From Fonticula alba (taxonomy: Eukaryota > Opisthokonta > Rotosphaerida > Fonticulaceae): DNA of 31,305 nucleotides. The translations under genes were made by a program, and so were the position numbers. Shown in pieces: positions 8,162-22,296 of this stretch (its first letter is position 1; every line of letters begins with the position of its first letter). The notes beneath the pieces were generated by a model. That model saw nothing but the letters and a program-made list of their open reading frames with translations, searched no databases and had not been told where the DNA came from. The stretch spans positions 1,585,958 through 1,617,262 of the forward strand of contig NW_009242975.1 in the NCBI RefSeq assembly GCF_000388065.1, read 5' to 3'.

Positions 8162-9000
8162 CTGACCCGGCAATGCGCGTAGGCCGACAAGGCTCCATGG
8201 GCCAATGACACACAGGGCGGCGACACCAATACACAGAGAGGGCGAGAGGGCGTCCAGATGCACCCAAGGATTTGGCCCTCAAAGGGGGAACATGCCGGCC
8301 CTGGGCCAGGATGGACCAGGTTGGGGGCGTGGGCGCCAAAAGGCGGCTGGGCGGGGGGGGGGGGGGGCGGGGGGGGGGGGGGGGGGGGGGGGGGCCGCGC
8401 ACCCGGGGCACATGTGCGCGGATGCATTTTCCAGGTGCATGCGCGGCCGCCCGCCCGAGTGTCAAGGCCTCCCTGGCACCTGGCGGGCAAGGCCTGAGGG
8501 AGGAGGGGGAAGTGGGCGCCGGGGGCGGCGGCACCTGGGGATGGCGTTTTTTCGGCGCAACCGACGCTAGGCGGCCGGATGCTGGCGCCCGACGCCGGCG
8601 CATGCTGACCGTTGGTTCAGACCGGCCGACCCGGGTTAGTGTCCCCAACCCCCTTGTGCTGGTCTCCCTGCTCCGGGAGTACCCTACTTGGCGAGCCGCG
8701 CCGTTGGCCTGGCCTTGCCCCAGGCCGCCGACACTGTGTCTCCGGGTTGTCCCCACCCCCTCTCCCCCCTTGCCCTCTCCTTCCCCCTTCCTTCTACTCC
8801 TTCTTCCCCTCCGCCAAATCCCCGACTCCCCCCCCCTCCCTTCCCCCCTCCCCCTTGCTCGCTGTCTTTTCTGCTGTCCGCCGCCCGGCTCGAGCCTCCC
8901 CTCGCCGCCGCCGGCCGCCACGCCTTTCTACCGCCCTCTCTCTTCCTCTCTCTTTGCCGTTGCTCGGTCGTTCGACAGCTGGTCGAGTACACGCGCCGAC
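8162..9000. promoter_or_regulatory. 5' flank and leader of the TRRAP/Tra1 gene
   Basis: No gene supported. The left half carries G runs (8353-8394). From about 8740 to 8960 the plus strand becomes strongly pyrimidine-rich (CCCTCTCC-type repeats), like the leader before 4381. This probably includes the transcript leader of the gene starting at 9001. No TATA box is evident. Confidence 0.4.
8353..8394 (-). repeat. Long C tract on the minus strand (15 + 26 nt)
   Basis: Plus strand has 15 G (8353-8367), a single C, then 26 G (8369-8394). It could form G-quadruplexes on the plus strand. Confidence 0.9.
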
Positions 9001-9879
9001 ATGTCTGAGCAGGTTCCAACCCCGGTCTCGGGCTCGGGCTCAGGCTCGGCTCCGGACTCGGCCTCCGCGCCGGCCCCGGTCCCGGCCCCGGCCGACTCTT
9101 CCCCCGGGACTACCACCTCCACTGCCTCTACCATTCCCACCACCTCTACGACCATGACGACCCCTGCGGCTTCCGCCACCACCGCCACCACCACCGCCGC
9201 CGCCCCCGCCGCCGCCGCCGCCACGGATGCCCAGCCACCTCCGGTCGACGGTTCGACTGCCCCGGACTCGGCCCCGGCCCCGGCCCCGACTCCCGATCAG
9301 CCAATGGCCGAAGCCACGCAGCCCGAGCCTGAGACATCGCCCGCGGCACCCGACTCGAAACCCATTTCCCCGACGGCCGCCGACCCTGAGGCCCCTGCTG
9401 TTGCTGCTGCTGCTGCTGCTACTGCCGCTGATGCTGCCGGAGCCCTGGTCACCACTGCTGCCCCGGTCGGCTCGGCCATGTCAGCCGGCACTTCTGCGGC
9501 GGGTGCCCAGACTGCTGGCGCCCCGGCGAAGCACCCCCCCGCCGTCGCTGCTGACGCCATGTCCGGCGGTGCTTCCCTGGTCGTTGCCACCCCGGTTGCC
9601 ACCTCTCCCATCCGGGCGAAGTCCAGTCTGACGGAGGCCCAGCTGCAGGCTACGCCGCAGCGCCTCTTCAACGCCGCCCATGTGTCGGATTACCGCGAGT
9701 TGCCGCCCCTGCCGGAGGACCTGGCCTGTGACTTGGCCGACCTCACCCTGGAGGAGCTCATCGAGCGTATCCAGACCCTGGCCCTCTGGAATGAGGACAT
9801 CGGTGCGTCCGTCTGCCCCCCCCCCCCCCCCCCACCCCCGCCCCCCCCCCCCCCCCCACCCGCCCACCACCCCCCCGTC

Positions 9880-9925
<46 letters not shown>

Positions 9926-10748
9926 CCCGGGCCACATCATGCGGCATGGCCTCCTCCTTCCCCCTGGCCGGCCCCCTCTTGTGCCTCCGCCAGCTGGAAG
10001 CTCGCGTCGTCTTCTCACCCGCCCCCCCCCCGCCCCCCGCCACAGAGTTCCCCGAGCATTTGGTCTTCTTCCTGCAGCTGCGCGACTTGCTGGACAACCC
10101 GTTCTCGCTGCCGGCACCGGCCGAGGCCGATGCGACTGCGCCCCCCGGGTCCGGGCGTCTGCCTGGGCCCGGGTCTTCCTTCCTGCGGCTACTGGCGGCC
10201 CTGGTGCCGGCCCTGGTGAGCTTTGTCGGCACCTGCCCCGTTCCCTCGCATCTCCCAGTGCCGCCGGTTGCCGGGGGCGCGGATGCCAGCCCCCCGGTGC
10301 CGGTGTCCCGGCCGGGCTTCGACGTCGATTCGGCGGAGGTGCGCGCGCGCCTGGCCGCCCTGGATCTGTTGGCCCGAGTGACCGGGTCAGCCAGTCCGGC
10401 CTTCTCGCCGGCCATGGCCAGCTCGATCATCGCCGCCGGTGGGGCCGTGGCCAGTGACACCCTCCCGCCATTGGCCGAGCACGGCCCGGTCGCCTCGTCT
10501 GGTCCCTTCGGCTCGCGCGAGCTGCCCGTCGACATTATCCTGGCCATCAGCGAGCTCCTGTGCGAACACACCCAGGCCATTGTGACCATGGTGCGTGGCA
10601 CATCGCGTGCGGGCGTATGCCGGGATCGGCGTGAGCCCTAACTGCCTTCCCCTGCTCTCTGTCTCTCTTCCTTTCCCTGCCTCCTTTTCATGTCATGCGC
10701 TCTTGCGTGTGCATGTACCGATGCGCTGACTCTTCACCTCCCGTCTTT

Positions 10749-10783
<35 letters not shown>

Positions 10784-13700
10784 TCCCTCCTCCATAGTGT
10801 CTGGTGGTCATGGAGCATGACAATGAAGACTCGGCGCTCATTGCCAGCCGGGTCATGACCGACGTCATCCGGAATGCCGATCAGATAGCCGCCCAGCAGC
10901 AGGCCGAGGCCAGCCGCCTGGAGGCCCTTCGCCTGCGTGAGGAGGCCAGCCAGGCTGCCGCTGCCAATCAGGCCGCTGCGGCGGCCGCTGCCGCGGCGGC
11001 CGCTGCCGCCAGCAAGGCTGCCGCTTCCTCGAACAAGATCGAGGCCCCGGGCGACGGTAAGAAGGACGCTCCGGATGGGCCGTCCGCCGGCGGTGCCGCG
11101 CCCCCGACCAAGCCCGGCGTCAAGCCCCCGGCCACGGCCAAGGCAGCCAAGGCCAAGACCGCGGCCGCCTCGGCCAAGCCTGGCAAGGCGCCGGGTGCGG
11201 CTGTGGCTGCGGCGACCACCGCCGCCGCTCCGACCACCGTCGGGGGGGCCGCCGGGTCCGCCCCCGCTGGAAAGGCCGCCACCGCCGTCGGGAAGGGAGC
11301 CGCTGCTGCGGCTGCGGCTGCGGCTGCGACTGCGGCCGTGGCCGCGGCCACTGCGGCGGCGGCCGCCCCGGTCACCGCCCCGGCCCCGGCCGGTAGTGCG
11401 ACTCCGATGAGCGGCTCCGCGCCTGCTGCAGCCATTTCACGGCCGACGGCCGCGTCGCTGACCGCGCGCCTGACCGGCACCAAGGCTCAGGCGCACACGC
11501 AGCAGTGCCTGCGTGCCCTGCTGGGTCTCTTCCGCACGGCCTGCTCGAACCATGGTCGCTCTGTGCGCATTCTCCTCACCGCCGTGGCCAGCACCACCCC
11601 CGAGGAGGGGGCCAGTGGCGAGGACGACCCGGAGTCCTGCTACGGTGCACGCCCGGCCGGGGTGCCCCCCTCCAAGGGGCTGCTCAAGTCGCTGTTTGGC
11701 TTCCGCGTGCGTTGTCGTGTGCCCCCCTTGGCCGGCTGAAGCCAGCCCGCCTGCCCGCCTGCCATCCTCCCTCTCCCTCTTCATCTTTTGCTGACTCCTC
11801 CACTCGGCCTGCTCCCTCCTGGCCCCATGCCGCGGTTTGCCCATGGGTGATGTGTAGTTCCTCGGCGAGCTCACCTCCCTGCTGGGGTTCCTCCTGCGGG
11901 ATGCGCGCTCGGCCGACCTCGGCGACCTGAACCACTTCCAGGAGTCCATGCAGCTGGCTCTGCGGGCCATTTTGCCGACCCCCGGGCCCGGGGAGGCCTT
12001 CCCCCTGCCCTCGCCGCAGCCCTACCTCGACTGCCTGTGGGTTCAGTGCCGGCTGGTGAATGCCCAGTTTGCCATCCTCTCCTCCCGTGGGACGGACCTC
12101 ATCCTGACCATTCCCCGGCTGGCGATGCGTCTGCTGCGGGCCTGCCCGCCGGACACGGTGGCCGTGCGCCGGGACATCCTGAACCTCCTGCGGCACTCGA
12201 TGCTCCATGAGCCGCGGCACAATTACCTGGATTACTTCGAGGACTTCCTGGACGAGACGACCCTGCTCGGGAACCCGCGCATGCATTCCGGCACCGCGGG
12301 AGCCAATGCGGCCAGTTTGCTGGCCTATTCCATGCTCCGGCCGATGGCCGTGTCGATTGTGGCGGATTACGTGCACTTTGCCCGGCGGCAGTTGTCCCTC
12401 GCGCGCATGCAGGCCGCCACCGAGGCCTACTGCCGGTACCTGCATGACCAGGAGCTCCCGATCAATGTGCAGATCCTCTCGGTCAAGGTGCTGCTGAACC
12501 TGTGCGAAACCCTGTGCATTACTCCGCGCGATGGCGAGCCGCCGGCCGCCCGGCGGAACATCGTGCTGGCGGTCTTCCGGTCGATCGCCGGCAAGTTCGA
12601 CCAGCTGGCCGCCATGTTGCCGGTGCTGGTGGCCCGTGCGCGGCGCCGTGATGTCGCCCTGGCGGCTGACGCGCCTGACTCGGACACCGCACAGGCCTCC
12701 GCTTCCCCGGGGCAGCCTCTCGACGATGTCACCGCCGGCGACTGGGCCCTGCACCAGCCGCTGCTCACTTGGCCGTATGCCGAGCTGACGTACCCCGGCG
12801 GGGCGCTGGCCGCGCCCGGGTACCAGCTGAAGTTCGGCCTCGGCACGGCGCACCCGACCTCGGCCCTGGCGGCCTCCACCATGACGGCCATTTCGTCGGC
12901 CTGTGTGGTGGGCTCGTCCTCGGCGTCGCTGACGGCCACGGCCGTGGCCACGGCCGCCGTGTCGGCCAACGGCAGCATCGACCTGGCCCTGGCCCAGCGC
13001 ATTCCCTCCCTGATAGGCATCCTGCCATCGGTGCCGCAGGCGGTGCACGAGAATTTGAAGGATGCCCGGGCCCTGTACCGGAATCTGGCGTCGCTGCTGC
13101 CGAATTTGCAATTGGTGGTTCTCTTCTTGGACCTCCCTCCCAACAGCCCGACCACCATGCAATTCCATGCGCGCATCAATGCCGAGATGGCCACCGGCCC
13201 CGGGGGCATGGGCCAGGTCCAGGTGCAGGCCCTGCTGCGGGATCTGCTCAAGCGCCATGTGCCCTTCACTCCGAGTGAAGGGTCGCTCTCGTTGCGGTTC
13301 TTCGCCGGGCTCTTCCAGTCCGGCCTGCGGGCGTTCGATGTCTTCCTGCCGGCGGTGGCCCGGACGTCGGCCACCTGCCTGCGGGGGGCCCTGGCCACGG
13401 CCATGGAGGCCACCGGCGGCCTGCCGGTCCTGTCGGAGGCGCTGCGGCTGCAGCGTTTGGCCGGCGCGCCGACCCCCTTCGGCGACCTGCTGGACTTGGC
13501 CAGTGCCTTTTCCCCGACCGAGGCCCTGGCCGCGCACTGGTATGCCGGGGGCCGGGTGCCGGGGGTGCGGCTGCCGTTGCACACCGGCCCGGGGGCCGGG
13601 GCCGCGTCGCTTGTCGATCAAACGGTGGCCGACCTGCTGGCCGAGGATCTGGCCGCCCTGCGCGGGGACCAGGTCGATGTGGCGGCCTCCCGGGTGCCGG

Positions 13701-16700
13701 CCGACATCGCGGCCTTGCCGCAGTCTCCCTCGTTGAATTACTCCTCGCCGGCCATCCTGCAGCCCTTGCCGCGCATTGAACGCGAGGCGCTCAGTCACTT
13801 TGCCAATCTCCTGTCGCTGTTGCACCCGCTGGCGGTGCGCGACCTGCTGGAGGGGCTCCTGCCGATGTTGGTCGGTCGGATTGCCGAAAACCTGCAAACC
13901 TTCGGCTTCATGCAGGATCTGCTGGCCACCCCGCCGCCGGTGTTGAATGCCGTCACGGCCGAGTGCCTGGGCCGGTGGCTTGTGGCTCGGATTGAGTGGT
14001 GCGGCCCGGATGCCGAGCGGGCCATCGACCGTGCGCACCGGCAGCAGGCCCTGCGCCGGGCCGGCGGCGAGACGCTATTGCACATGGCCGCGGCCGCGGG
14101 CACGGCCCCGGTGCGCAGCCAATGTGTGTGCTTCGCCCCCGGGGCTTTCGATGATGATTCGGACCTGGTCCGCCGGGCCCTGCTCGGGGTGCCGGGGCTG
14201 GATCAGCCGGAGGTGGGGCAACGCCGGGAGGCTGGCGCCCCGGCCCCCGGGCTCCCGCCGGCCGTGTGCCCCTCATGCGACGCGACCCTCCTGCATGCGG
14301 CCCCGCTGACGCCCATTTCCATGGTCCTCCTGCGCCTGTTCAAGCTGGTCCTGACCACCTTCTCCCAGGACAGCAAGAACCCCATGGACCAGGGGGAGCA
14401 GCCGCTTCAGCCCTACCTGCGGTATATGATCATCAAGACGCTTGAGGTACGACCCGGGAGCCGCGTGCCGGTGGGATCCCCCCCCCCCCACCACTCAACT
14501 CAACTCACCTTGCAATCTCGGCCGCCCCCCTCTCCCCGCACCCCCCCCCTCCCCCCCTCCCCTGTGCCCTCTCGGGGCCTGACTGGACTCTAACGTGCAT
14601 CGGGCTCGGGCCCCCTTCCGCCATGCCTCTCGACACGGCGATCGCCAGGTCGCCGGACGGGCGCACGACCCCCGGTCACATCTGGGCCTCTTGCGGACCC
14701 TCTTCCGGAACCTGGCCCAATCGCGGTCGGACTCCACCTACAAGATCATCCTCTCGCTGACGCCGTTCCTGCTGACGCAGCTGACGCGCCAGCTGGAGGC
14801 CCGTGCCGAGGACAAGGACGTCCGGGATATCCTGGTGGAGCTGTGTCTGACGGTGCCCGTCAAGCTGTCGGACCTGCTCAATGACCTGGGGTACCTGATG
14901 AAGCCGCTGATCCTGGCCCTGCGATCGGGCACCGAGCTCGTGGGCCAGGGTCTCCGGACGATTGAGCTGTGCATCGAGACCCTGGCGGCATCCTTCCTGG
15001 ACCCGCTGCTGGCTCCGCATGCGGACGATCTGATGGACGCCCTGAGCCTGCACTTGCGCCCGCTGCCGCACAACAGCACCCACGCGCACACGACGCTGCG
15101 GATTTTGGGCAAGCTCGGCGCTCGAAGCCGTCGCTTTGCCCATCCCCGGCCGCTGGCCTTCAACCACTCGCCGGAGGCCGGCTGCACGGTGTCCTTCCCG
15201 GTGAAGAGCGGCCTGGCCGAGCCGGCGGCCCCGGGGGAAGCCACGCATCTGGCCACCTCGGCCATGGAGGCGGCCAGTGTCTCCAGCGCCGCGGTCAATT
15301 GGCTGAGCTTGCCGATGGATGCGGCGGTGGCCGAAGCCGCGCGCATCCTCCGGCTGCCGCTGATCCTGCCGCCCGGGGACCCGGACGACCCGGCCGCCTC
15401 GCCGGTCCTGGTGGGCCTGGAGCAGGAGCTGGCCCGGCGTCGCGACGCCTCGGCCCTGGTGTGCGCCCTGCTGGAGCTGCTGCTGGATCCGCGTGCCGGG
15501 TCGGAAGACTCGGCCACCGAGGCGCCCCCCGGTGCCGGGTCCGAGGGCGGCCTCGGGCCTCTGCCCAATGTGGTGGCCGCCACCTTCCAGATGGTGCCGG
15601 ATATCGCCGCGCGTCGGGCGGCCATTTCCCGGGCGGCGGCGGCAGCAGCTGCGACGGCGGCAGCGGCGGCGGCGTCCACAGCCGCCGGGTCCGACCCGGC
15701 AGCCCCTCCCCCGGAGCCGGCTTCCACCCCGGAGGCCGAGCGGGCGGCCGCCATGGCCGCCACCGCGGAGCAGCTATTCCAGGAATGGCGCCGGCGTGAG
15801 GCGGCCGGAGCCGGGGCCGGCATGCCGGCTACCATGAGCACCGGCGGCCCGACTGGGCAGTCCTGCCGGGAGTCCTCCGCCTCGCGGTTGATGGCGGCGG
15901 TTTTGCTGGCCGCGGCTCCGCCCTTGCTGGAGGTGACCCTCGGCGAGGCGGTCCTCGGATCGAGCCTGGTGGACCCGACGCGTGGGCCGTACGGCTCGGT
16001 CGAGGCGGCCATCCGCCTGACTCGGTCGTCTCTCGGCCGGCGGTACGAGCGCGAGGTCCAGGCCCCGGCCCGGGCCCTGCTGGCTGTGGTGGCCCGGCAG
16101 CTGGCCCTCTGTCGAGTGGCTGGCCGGGTGTTCTACCGGCCGGCGCGCTTCAATCCGGCCTTCCCGCCCCTGGCTCCCGGCCGGCCCGGGGAGTTCCAGC
16201 CGCCGCTGGAGCCCATGCAGGTCCCGCCGGTGCAGCATGCCACGGCCCCGCACTTCGATCTGGATGTGCTGGTTTCGGCACTGGTCCATGTGCTGACACG
16301 CGAGCGTCGCGACGACCGGGTCCTGGCCGGCGAGGTGGCCCGCATCCTGCGCATCTATCGCGACACGTGCTACTTGAGTCTGGCCTCGCAGCCGGGTGCG
16401 TGTTCCCATGTGCCAGGGGGGGGGGCGGAGGGAGGGGGGGGGGGCTTTCTCCCTTGCTTTCCTTTTCTTTCCGTGCTGCCCGCCCTGTCCCGTGCCCCGT
16501 GCCCCGTGCCCCATGTCGGTCCATGTCCTCCTCTGTCCCACTCACTCTCTCTGTCTCTGTCTCTCGCTGTCTGTGTCGCACCCGCAGAGGCCGTCTACAT
16601 GGAGCTCTTCTTCGAAAAGCTCCTGACGCAGCTTCTGTTCAACTGCAGCGCCGAGAGCAGCACCGTGCGCTTCGGGGCGGTCCTCGGCCTGCGGGTGCTC

Positions 16701-16993
16701 ATCGACCAGCCGCAGCTGGATCTGAAATCCTGCGGGGTCACCCGGCAGATGCTGCTGCCGGAGCGCTTCCCCCTGGAGGAGCGAGACTTTGTCCTGCCCG
16801 CCTCGCTGGAGGGGTCCATTCCCGGGGACTTCGCCTACCAGCCGCTGGGGCTGAGCCCCGGGTGGCTGATCCACTTTGAGGATCGCATCGTCGGGTCGCT
16901 GTTGCATGTCCTGCGCGACAGCTGCCCGGACTTGCATGCCAGCCTGGTGGCCGAGACGCGCCTTTGCCTGACCACGCTGCTGGCGGTGCGTGT

Positions 16994-17059
<66 letters not shown>

Positions 17060-20000
17060 TTGCCGGGCCTCGGCCCATGGGCCGGCATCACGCCCGACTC
17101 TGACCCTTCTCGCTCCCCTCATTTTGGTGGGCTCGGCTTGTGCATGGGTGCCTCTTCTTCTTTTTTTTCTCCTCTCCGTCTGCTTCTCTCCCTCCCCCCC
17201 CCCCCCCCCCCCGACGTGCAATGCTCCGCGGAATGCCCACCGCCGGGAGCTTTTGCGCCGGCTCCGGTCAGCCGCAAGCACCACCGCAGCCCACCCCAGC
17301 GCCAATGACGAGCCGGCACCCCCGGCTGGAGCTGATCTGACCATGGCCCCAGCCGAGCAGGATCCGACGACCGGGGCATTGCCCGACTCGCCCGGCTCTT
17401 CGGAGACCCCCCTGCCGGCGGGCGATGCTGCCATGGTCGACGCGCCGACCGACGACCTGGCCAGCGAGGCTGGCCTCCGGCCAGGCGCCATGCCGTCCTT
17501 TGGGTCCTTCCAGCCGGACGTCCTCAACGCCACGCACGAGGCGGCCCTCGTGTGCTTGGTTCAGGTATGCACACATGGGTCTTCCCTGCCGGCCTCGCGG
17601 CGCCACAAATGCGACCACCGGCCCGGAGCAGCCGACACCGCTGCCGCCCCCTGGCCGTGCCTCTCCCCTCCGTGTGCTGACCTTTCTGCTTCTCCCTCCC
17701 GGCTTAGCGCCTGCTCCACGAGCTTAACACTCCGTCGGAGCTGGTGCGGCGCACGGCGCGCACTTGCCTGCGGATCCTGGCCCGGAGCCGGTACATGGAC
17801 GAGGCGCCGCCGGTTCCAGCCGGACCAAACGCCGAGGAGGCCGGCATCCTCTCGGATGAGAGCGACTCCCTGTGCCGACTGCTGAAGGCCGCGCGGAATC
17901 TCTCGCTGGCGCGCTTCAACCGGGTGCAGCCGTTCGACGTGCTGACGCCGGCCTCCGGCAACCCGGCCCAGACGCCCCATCGGGCGCGCTTCCACCAGTA
18001 CACCGTGGCACAGCAAACGGCCTACCTCGAGTGCATGGGGTTCTACCTGTCGATGAACATCACCTTTGTGTCCAGCGAACTGGCCGAGATGATGAGCAAC
18101 TTCGTGTCGGGCATCATCGCCGGGGTGCTGCCCCTCTTCGCCAACATGGTGAAGATCCCGCCCGAGCATGCGCACTTCGTCGACAACCCGGCCGACTCGC
18201 TGATCCCCCAGCCGGGGTATGGCATCTTCCCCTGGTCCAAGCAGCGCATTCGCGTTTTCAGTGCCATGATCGAGCTGTTTGCCGTGCTGCTGGTCCGCCA
18301 GGAATTCGCCGACCTCCGGTGCGCCCCACCATGCATGCTCCTGGGGCCTTTTGCCGTTGGTCCTTCTACTCTCGGCCCCGCATCGTCCCTCGCCCTTTCT
18401 CTCTATCGCCCACACACACACACATACACACACCTTGCTGACTGCGATTCTTGCCCACCCCTGGACACAGCATCAAGATCACGCACTTCCTCTTCGTGGT
18501 TTTGTCCTCTCCGATGACCGCCCTGCATCCGGTCACGCACAAGGTCATCAGCGTTGCCAATGTCCTGAACCGGGTGGATCGCCAGTCGCTGCAGCGCTTC
18601 CTCCGGCCCTTCCTGTCCAATGTCAACAGCTACTCTCGGCTGGACATGTACATCCTCCGGTCGCTGTCCTCCTTCCTTGACCTGCTGCCGGCGCTGTTCA
18701 ACATCAACCTCGGCAACCGGGTGCGTGGCTGGTCTTGCGGCCGACGCCGGGCAATCCCCGGCCACCCTGATCTCGGGTCCCGCCTCCCTTTTCCCATTTG
18801 CCTTTGCTTCTCTTCGCTGACACTTGCCACGTTCCCTGCCCTCTCCCTCTCTCTCTCCCCCCCCCCCTCCCCCCCGTTGCACACGCGCTTAGTTGTTCGA
18901 GCTCCTCGGCCTGTGGGGCTCGCTCCTGGCCCTGAGCATGGGGGTCCCGGCGGCCGAGCTCCAGGAGTACGACCTGCCGGAGCCCTCGTCGGAGGTCCCG
19001 CTGACCAGCCAGCCCCTGCCCTTCCGCAAGCAGTCCATCGACCTGAGTGTGGCCATCTTGCACACGTTCCACCTGCTGTCCGACTGGGCGGAGGCCCTGC
19101 TGGAGATCACCTTCAAGCGGGTGGTCGGCCTGGAGCGCCTGCTGCAAATGTCCCTGGCGTCGCCATACCGGCTGCCGCTGGCCCGGTTCATGGCTCGCTA
19201 CCCCCGGTCGGTGGTGGGGCTCTTCTTCAACTTCACGCCCGTGACGGCGGCCATGGCCGCCGCGCCCGGGGGCAGTGGGTCGGCCATTTGCCCGAAGGCC
19301 CTGCGCCAGATGCCGGACCTGGAGGACATGCTGTCGGCGTCCTTCTTTTCCGGCGCCCACTTCACCCTGTTCCTGGACCTGGTGGAGACGTACGGGGCCA
19401 CGCTCTTCGAGCCGGTGGCCCTGGCCCTGGCTCCGGTGGTGCCGTCGCTGTTGGTCCTGCTGACGCGCAATGTGCCGGCCCTGGGTGGCCGTGCGCTGCA
19501 CACGCTCGGCCAGGCGGCCCGCCTGACTCGCCTGGCTCTGGACCTCTTTGGCCCTGCCTACCTGCGCCTGATCCGGCCGTACTTGATGGAGTTCCTCCGC
19601 GCGGCCTATGAACAGGCCTTCCTCTTTGGCAGTCGCGAGGGTGGCAATCCGCTGGCCATGGTGGCCGGCACCGAGCCCGCCTCCGCCCTGGCTGCCATGC
19701 GCCACCACTCCGGGGACTTTGATGATGCCCTCCGTGAATTGAGCGCCCTCTGCTGCAAGTACCTGGCTTTGTGCCTGCAGCCGGCCACGCCGCCGGCCCT
19801 GCGGGCCCCCCTGCCTGGGGACTTTGTGGCCGCGGCCCAGCGCGACCCGGCCATCGACAGTGCCCTGCCCTCGGTGGTGGAGGCCCTCTTCGGGGTGTGC
19901 CCCATCTTGGTGACCATCGCCGCCGGCAGCACGGTCATCGGTCGGCCGAGCATGCGCCTCATGGCGCGCATGCTGGCCCCGGGCCAAGCCTCGACCCCGG

Positions 20001-22215
20001 GCGGGGGCAGCGGGGCTGACACCGTGGCCGGCCTGTCGGCCGCCGACCTGGCCAGCGCCCTGCCGGTGGTCCGTGACGGCACGGCCCTCCGCGTGTCCGG
20101 CTTCCTGCACCGGTTTGTGATTGCGGCCGGCTGCGTGCAGCCCGGCGCCGATCCGGCCTCGCACCTGCGCTCGCTGCTCAGCATGTCCCTTTCGTACTTC
20201 CAGTCGCTGCCGGCCGAGGGGGGCAGCCTCTTCCTCAAGACCCACGTCATTCGCCAGCTGATCCTGCCCATCATCCAGTATTCCGCCTCGCCGGCCGGGC
20301 AGTCCCTGGTGCCGAACCCCTCGAGCCTCCTGACGCCGGAGGTGGTGCTCCAGGTGCGGGACGCCCTGCTGCCGATTCTCCTGCAGGCGGTGGCCCACTC
20401 GAGCCCGGTGGCCGGGGTTCGTCTCTTCCGGCCGTTCGGTGACCCCCGGGGCGAGGGGGCCGAGTCGCCGCCGGCGGCGGCCGGGCCCTCCTGCGGCGCG
20501 CACGACCTCCTTTGTGCGGAGACGCTGCAGCTTTTGACGGCGCTCTTTGCCCTGGGCCCGGCCTGCCTGGACCCCATTCGCCAGCCGCTGCTGGCCGCTC
20601 TGGAGTCCTTTGTCCTGGCGGCCGGGGGCACGCTTCCCGGCTCGCCGGCGGGCGAGGAGCCCGGCGAGGCCGGGGCCCGGCAGCTGGCCGGCGGTGTGGC
20701 CGAACCCATCCTCCGGCACATGGCCTACTCGCTGTTGGCGCTGGTGGCCCGAACCAGCCAGCCGGCCGCGCCGGCCGACACCGTGCTCGACATGCTGGCA
20801 TACCTGACGCGGGGCCTGCCGCCGACGGCGGTGCAGCTCCCCTGCGGCGCGATTGCCGGCAATGGTGCGCACTACTGGCACGAGTGCCGGATGCTCACGC
20901 GCCAGACGCTGGACATTCTCCTGCCGACCATCGGCCGGACGGACATGCAGGACCCCGAGGGCGATGTGCCGGCTTGGGTGGCGGTCCTGCAGGCTGCGGC
21001 CCTGGAGGATCTCAACCCGCTGATTCAATTCTGCGCCACGCCCCGGGCGTCGGATGGGCTGGTGCCCGGGTCGACGACGGCCGCGCACCATGCGGCCCTC
21101 GGCCGGCTGAGTGGCCAGCACACCGGCTTCACCTCGCACGGGGTGTGGCTGCTGCTGGTCCGCCACCGGGACCAGCTGTTCCCCCATCGCGGGCTGCTTG
21201 TCAACCCCATCGCGCGGATCATCCACCGGCTGGTGTTCGGCCCGAATGCCACTGGCACGGTGTCCTCGCTCTTCCATGAGAACCGCCAGCTGGCTTGCGA
21301 GCTGGTTGAGCTGGTGCTGGCCTGGGAGCAGCGCGCTGCGGCCAGCGGGGCCAACCGGCCCGCTGCCGAGTCCCCGCGCCTTGGGAAACGCGCACGTCGG
21401 TCGGACTCCGATGGGGGGGATTCCCCGGAGGCCGGGCAGTCGTCCTCCGACGACAGTGCCACCCCGGGTCCGGAGCCGGCTGACGCGGCTTCGGCCCGGC
21501 AGCCGGCCCCCGTGCTGGCCTTCTTCGCTGGGTTTGCCTTCCGCCTGGCGTGCACCCTGTCGGAGATTGGGCACCCCTCGTCGGCCGACCGCCGGCAGCT
21601 GCTGGATGTGTCGGTCGATCGCCGGTGTCTGGTGGCCGATGCGGCCGTGGTGTCCCGGCGTTTGTTGGCCTGCTTCCGGCAGTTCCTGGCCCTGCCGGGA
21701 GCCGACACCGACATCCGTCCGCTCCTCCGCCTGGACCTGGTGGAGAAGGGCCTGCAGGATATCATCACCCAGTTGGACAATGTCCGCCGGCAGCACACCC
21801 CGCCCTTGACCCTGCCGATCCTGGCCATCAGTTGTCTGACCGGGGCCGGTATCATGGTCAGCAATGGGTCCAGCCTCGGGGCCGGGGACTCCGCCCCGGA
21901 TGCCGGGCTCCGCCTGGTTCCCGGGTACCAGTTGCTCCGGCCGCCGGCGGCCGTGGACCCGACGGCCGAGGCCGCGGCCACCCTCCAGCGCACTCCGGCC
22001 GCGGCGAATTTCCGCCTGCGCCAGCTGTGGCGCGCGCTCTTCCGCTGGATCAGCCCGGAGCTCGGCCTGACCAACACCCAGCTGTCGCACACGCACACGC
22101 CGGTGCTGGTGGCTGACGCGGCCGAGGCCGCCATCGCCGCGCTGGCCGGCTCGGTGGTCATCTGTCGCGCCTCCCCGCCTGAGTCTGGTACGTGGGCCTG
22201 CTTGCCTGCCTCCCC

Positions 22216-22296
<81 letters not shown>

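Noticed and set aside
8272-9000. Open frame extending the TRRAP/Tra1 start upstream by about 240 codons
   Set aside because: The extension translates poly-G and pyrimidine-rich DNA into low-complexity Gly, Pro and Ser, and has no family similarity. The ATG at 9001 is the sensible start.
11684-14038. Antisense open frame of about 780 codons opposite TRRAP exon 4
   Set aside because: Sense strand carries conserved TRRAP HEAT sequence; the antisense product is low-complexity Gln/Arg/Gly.
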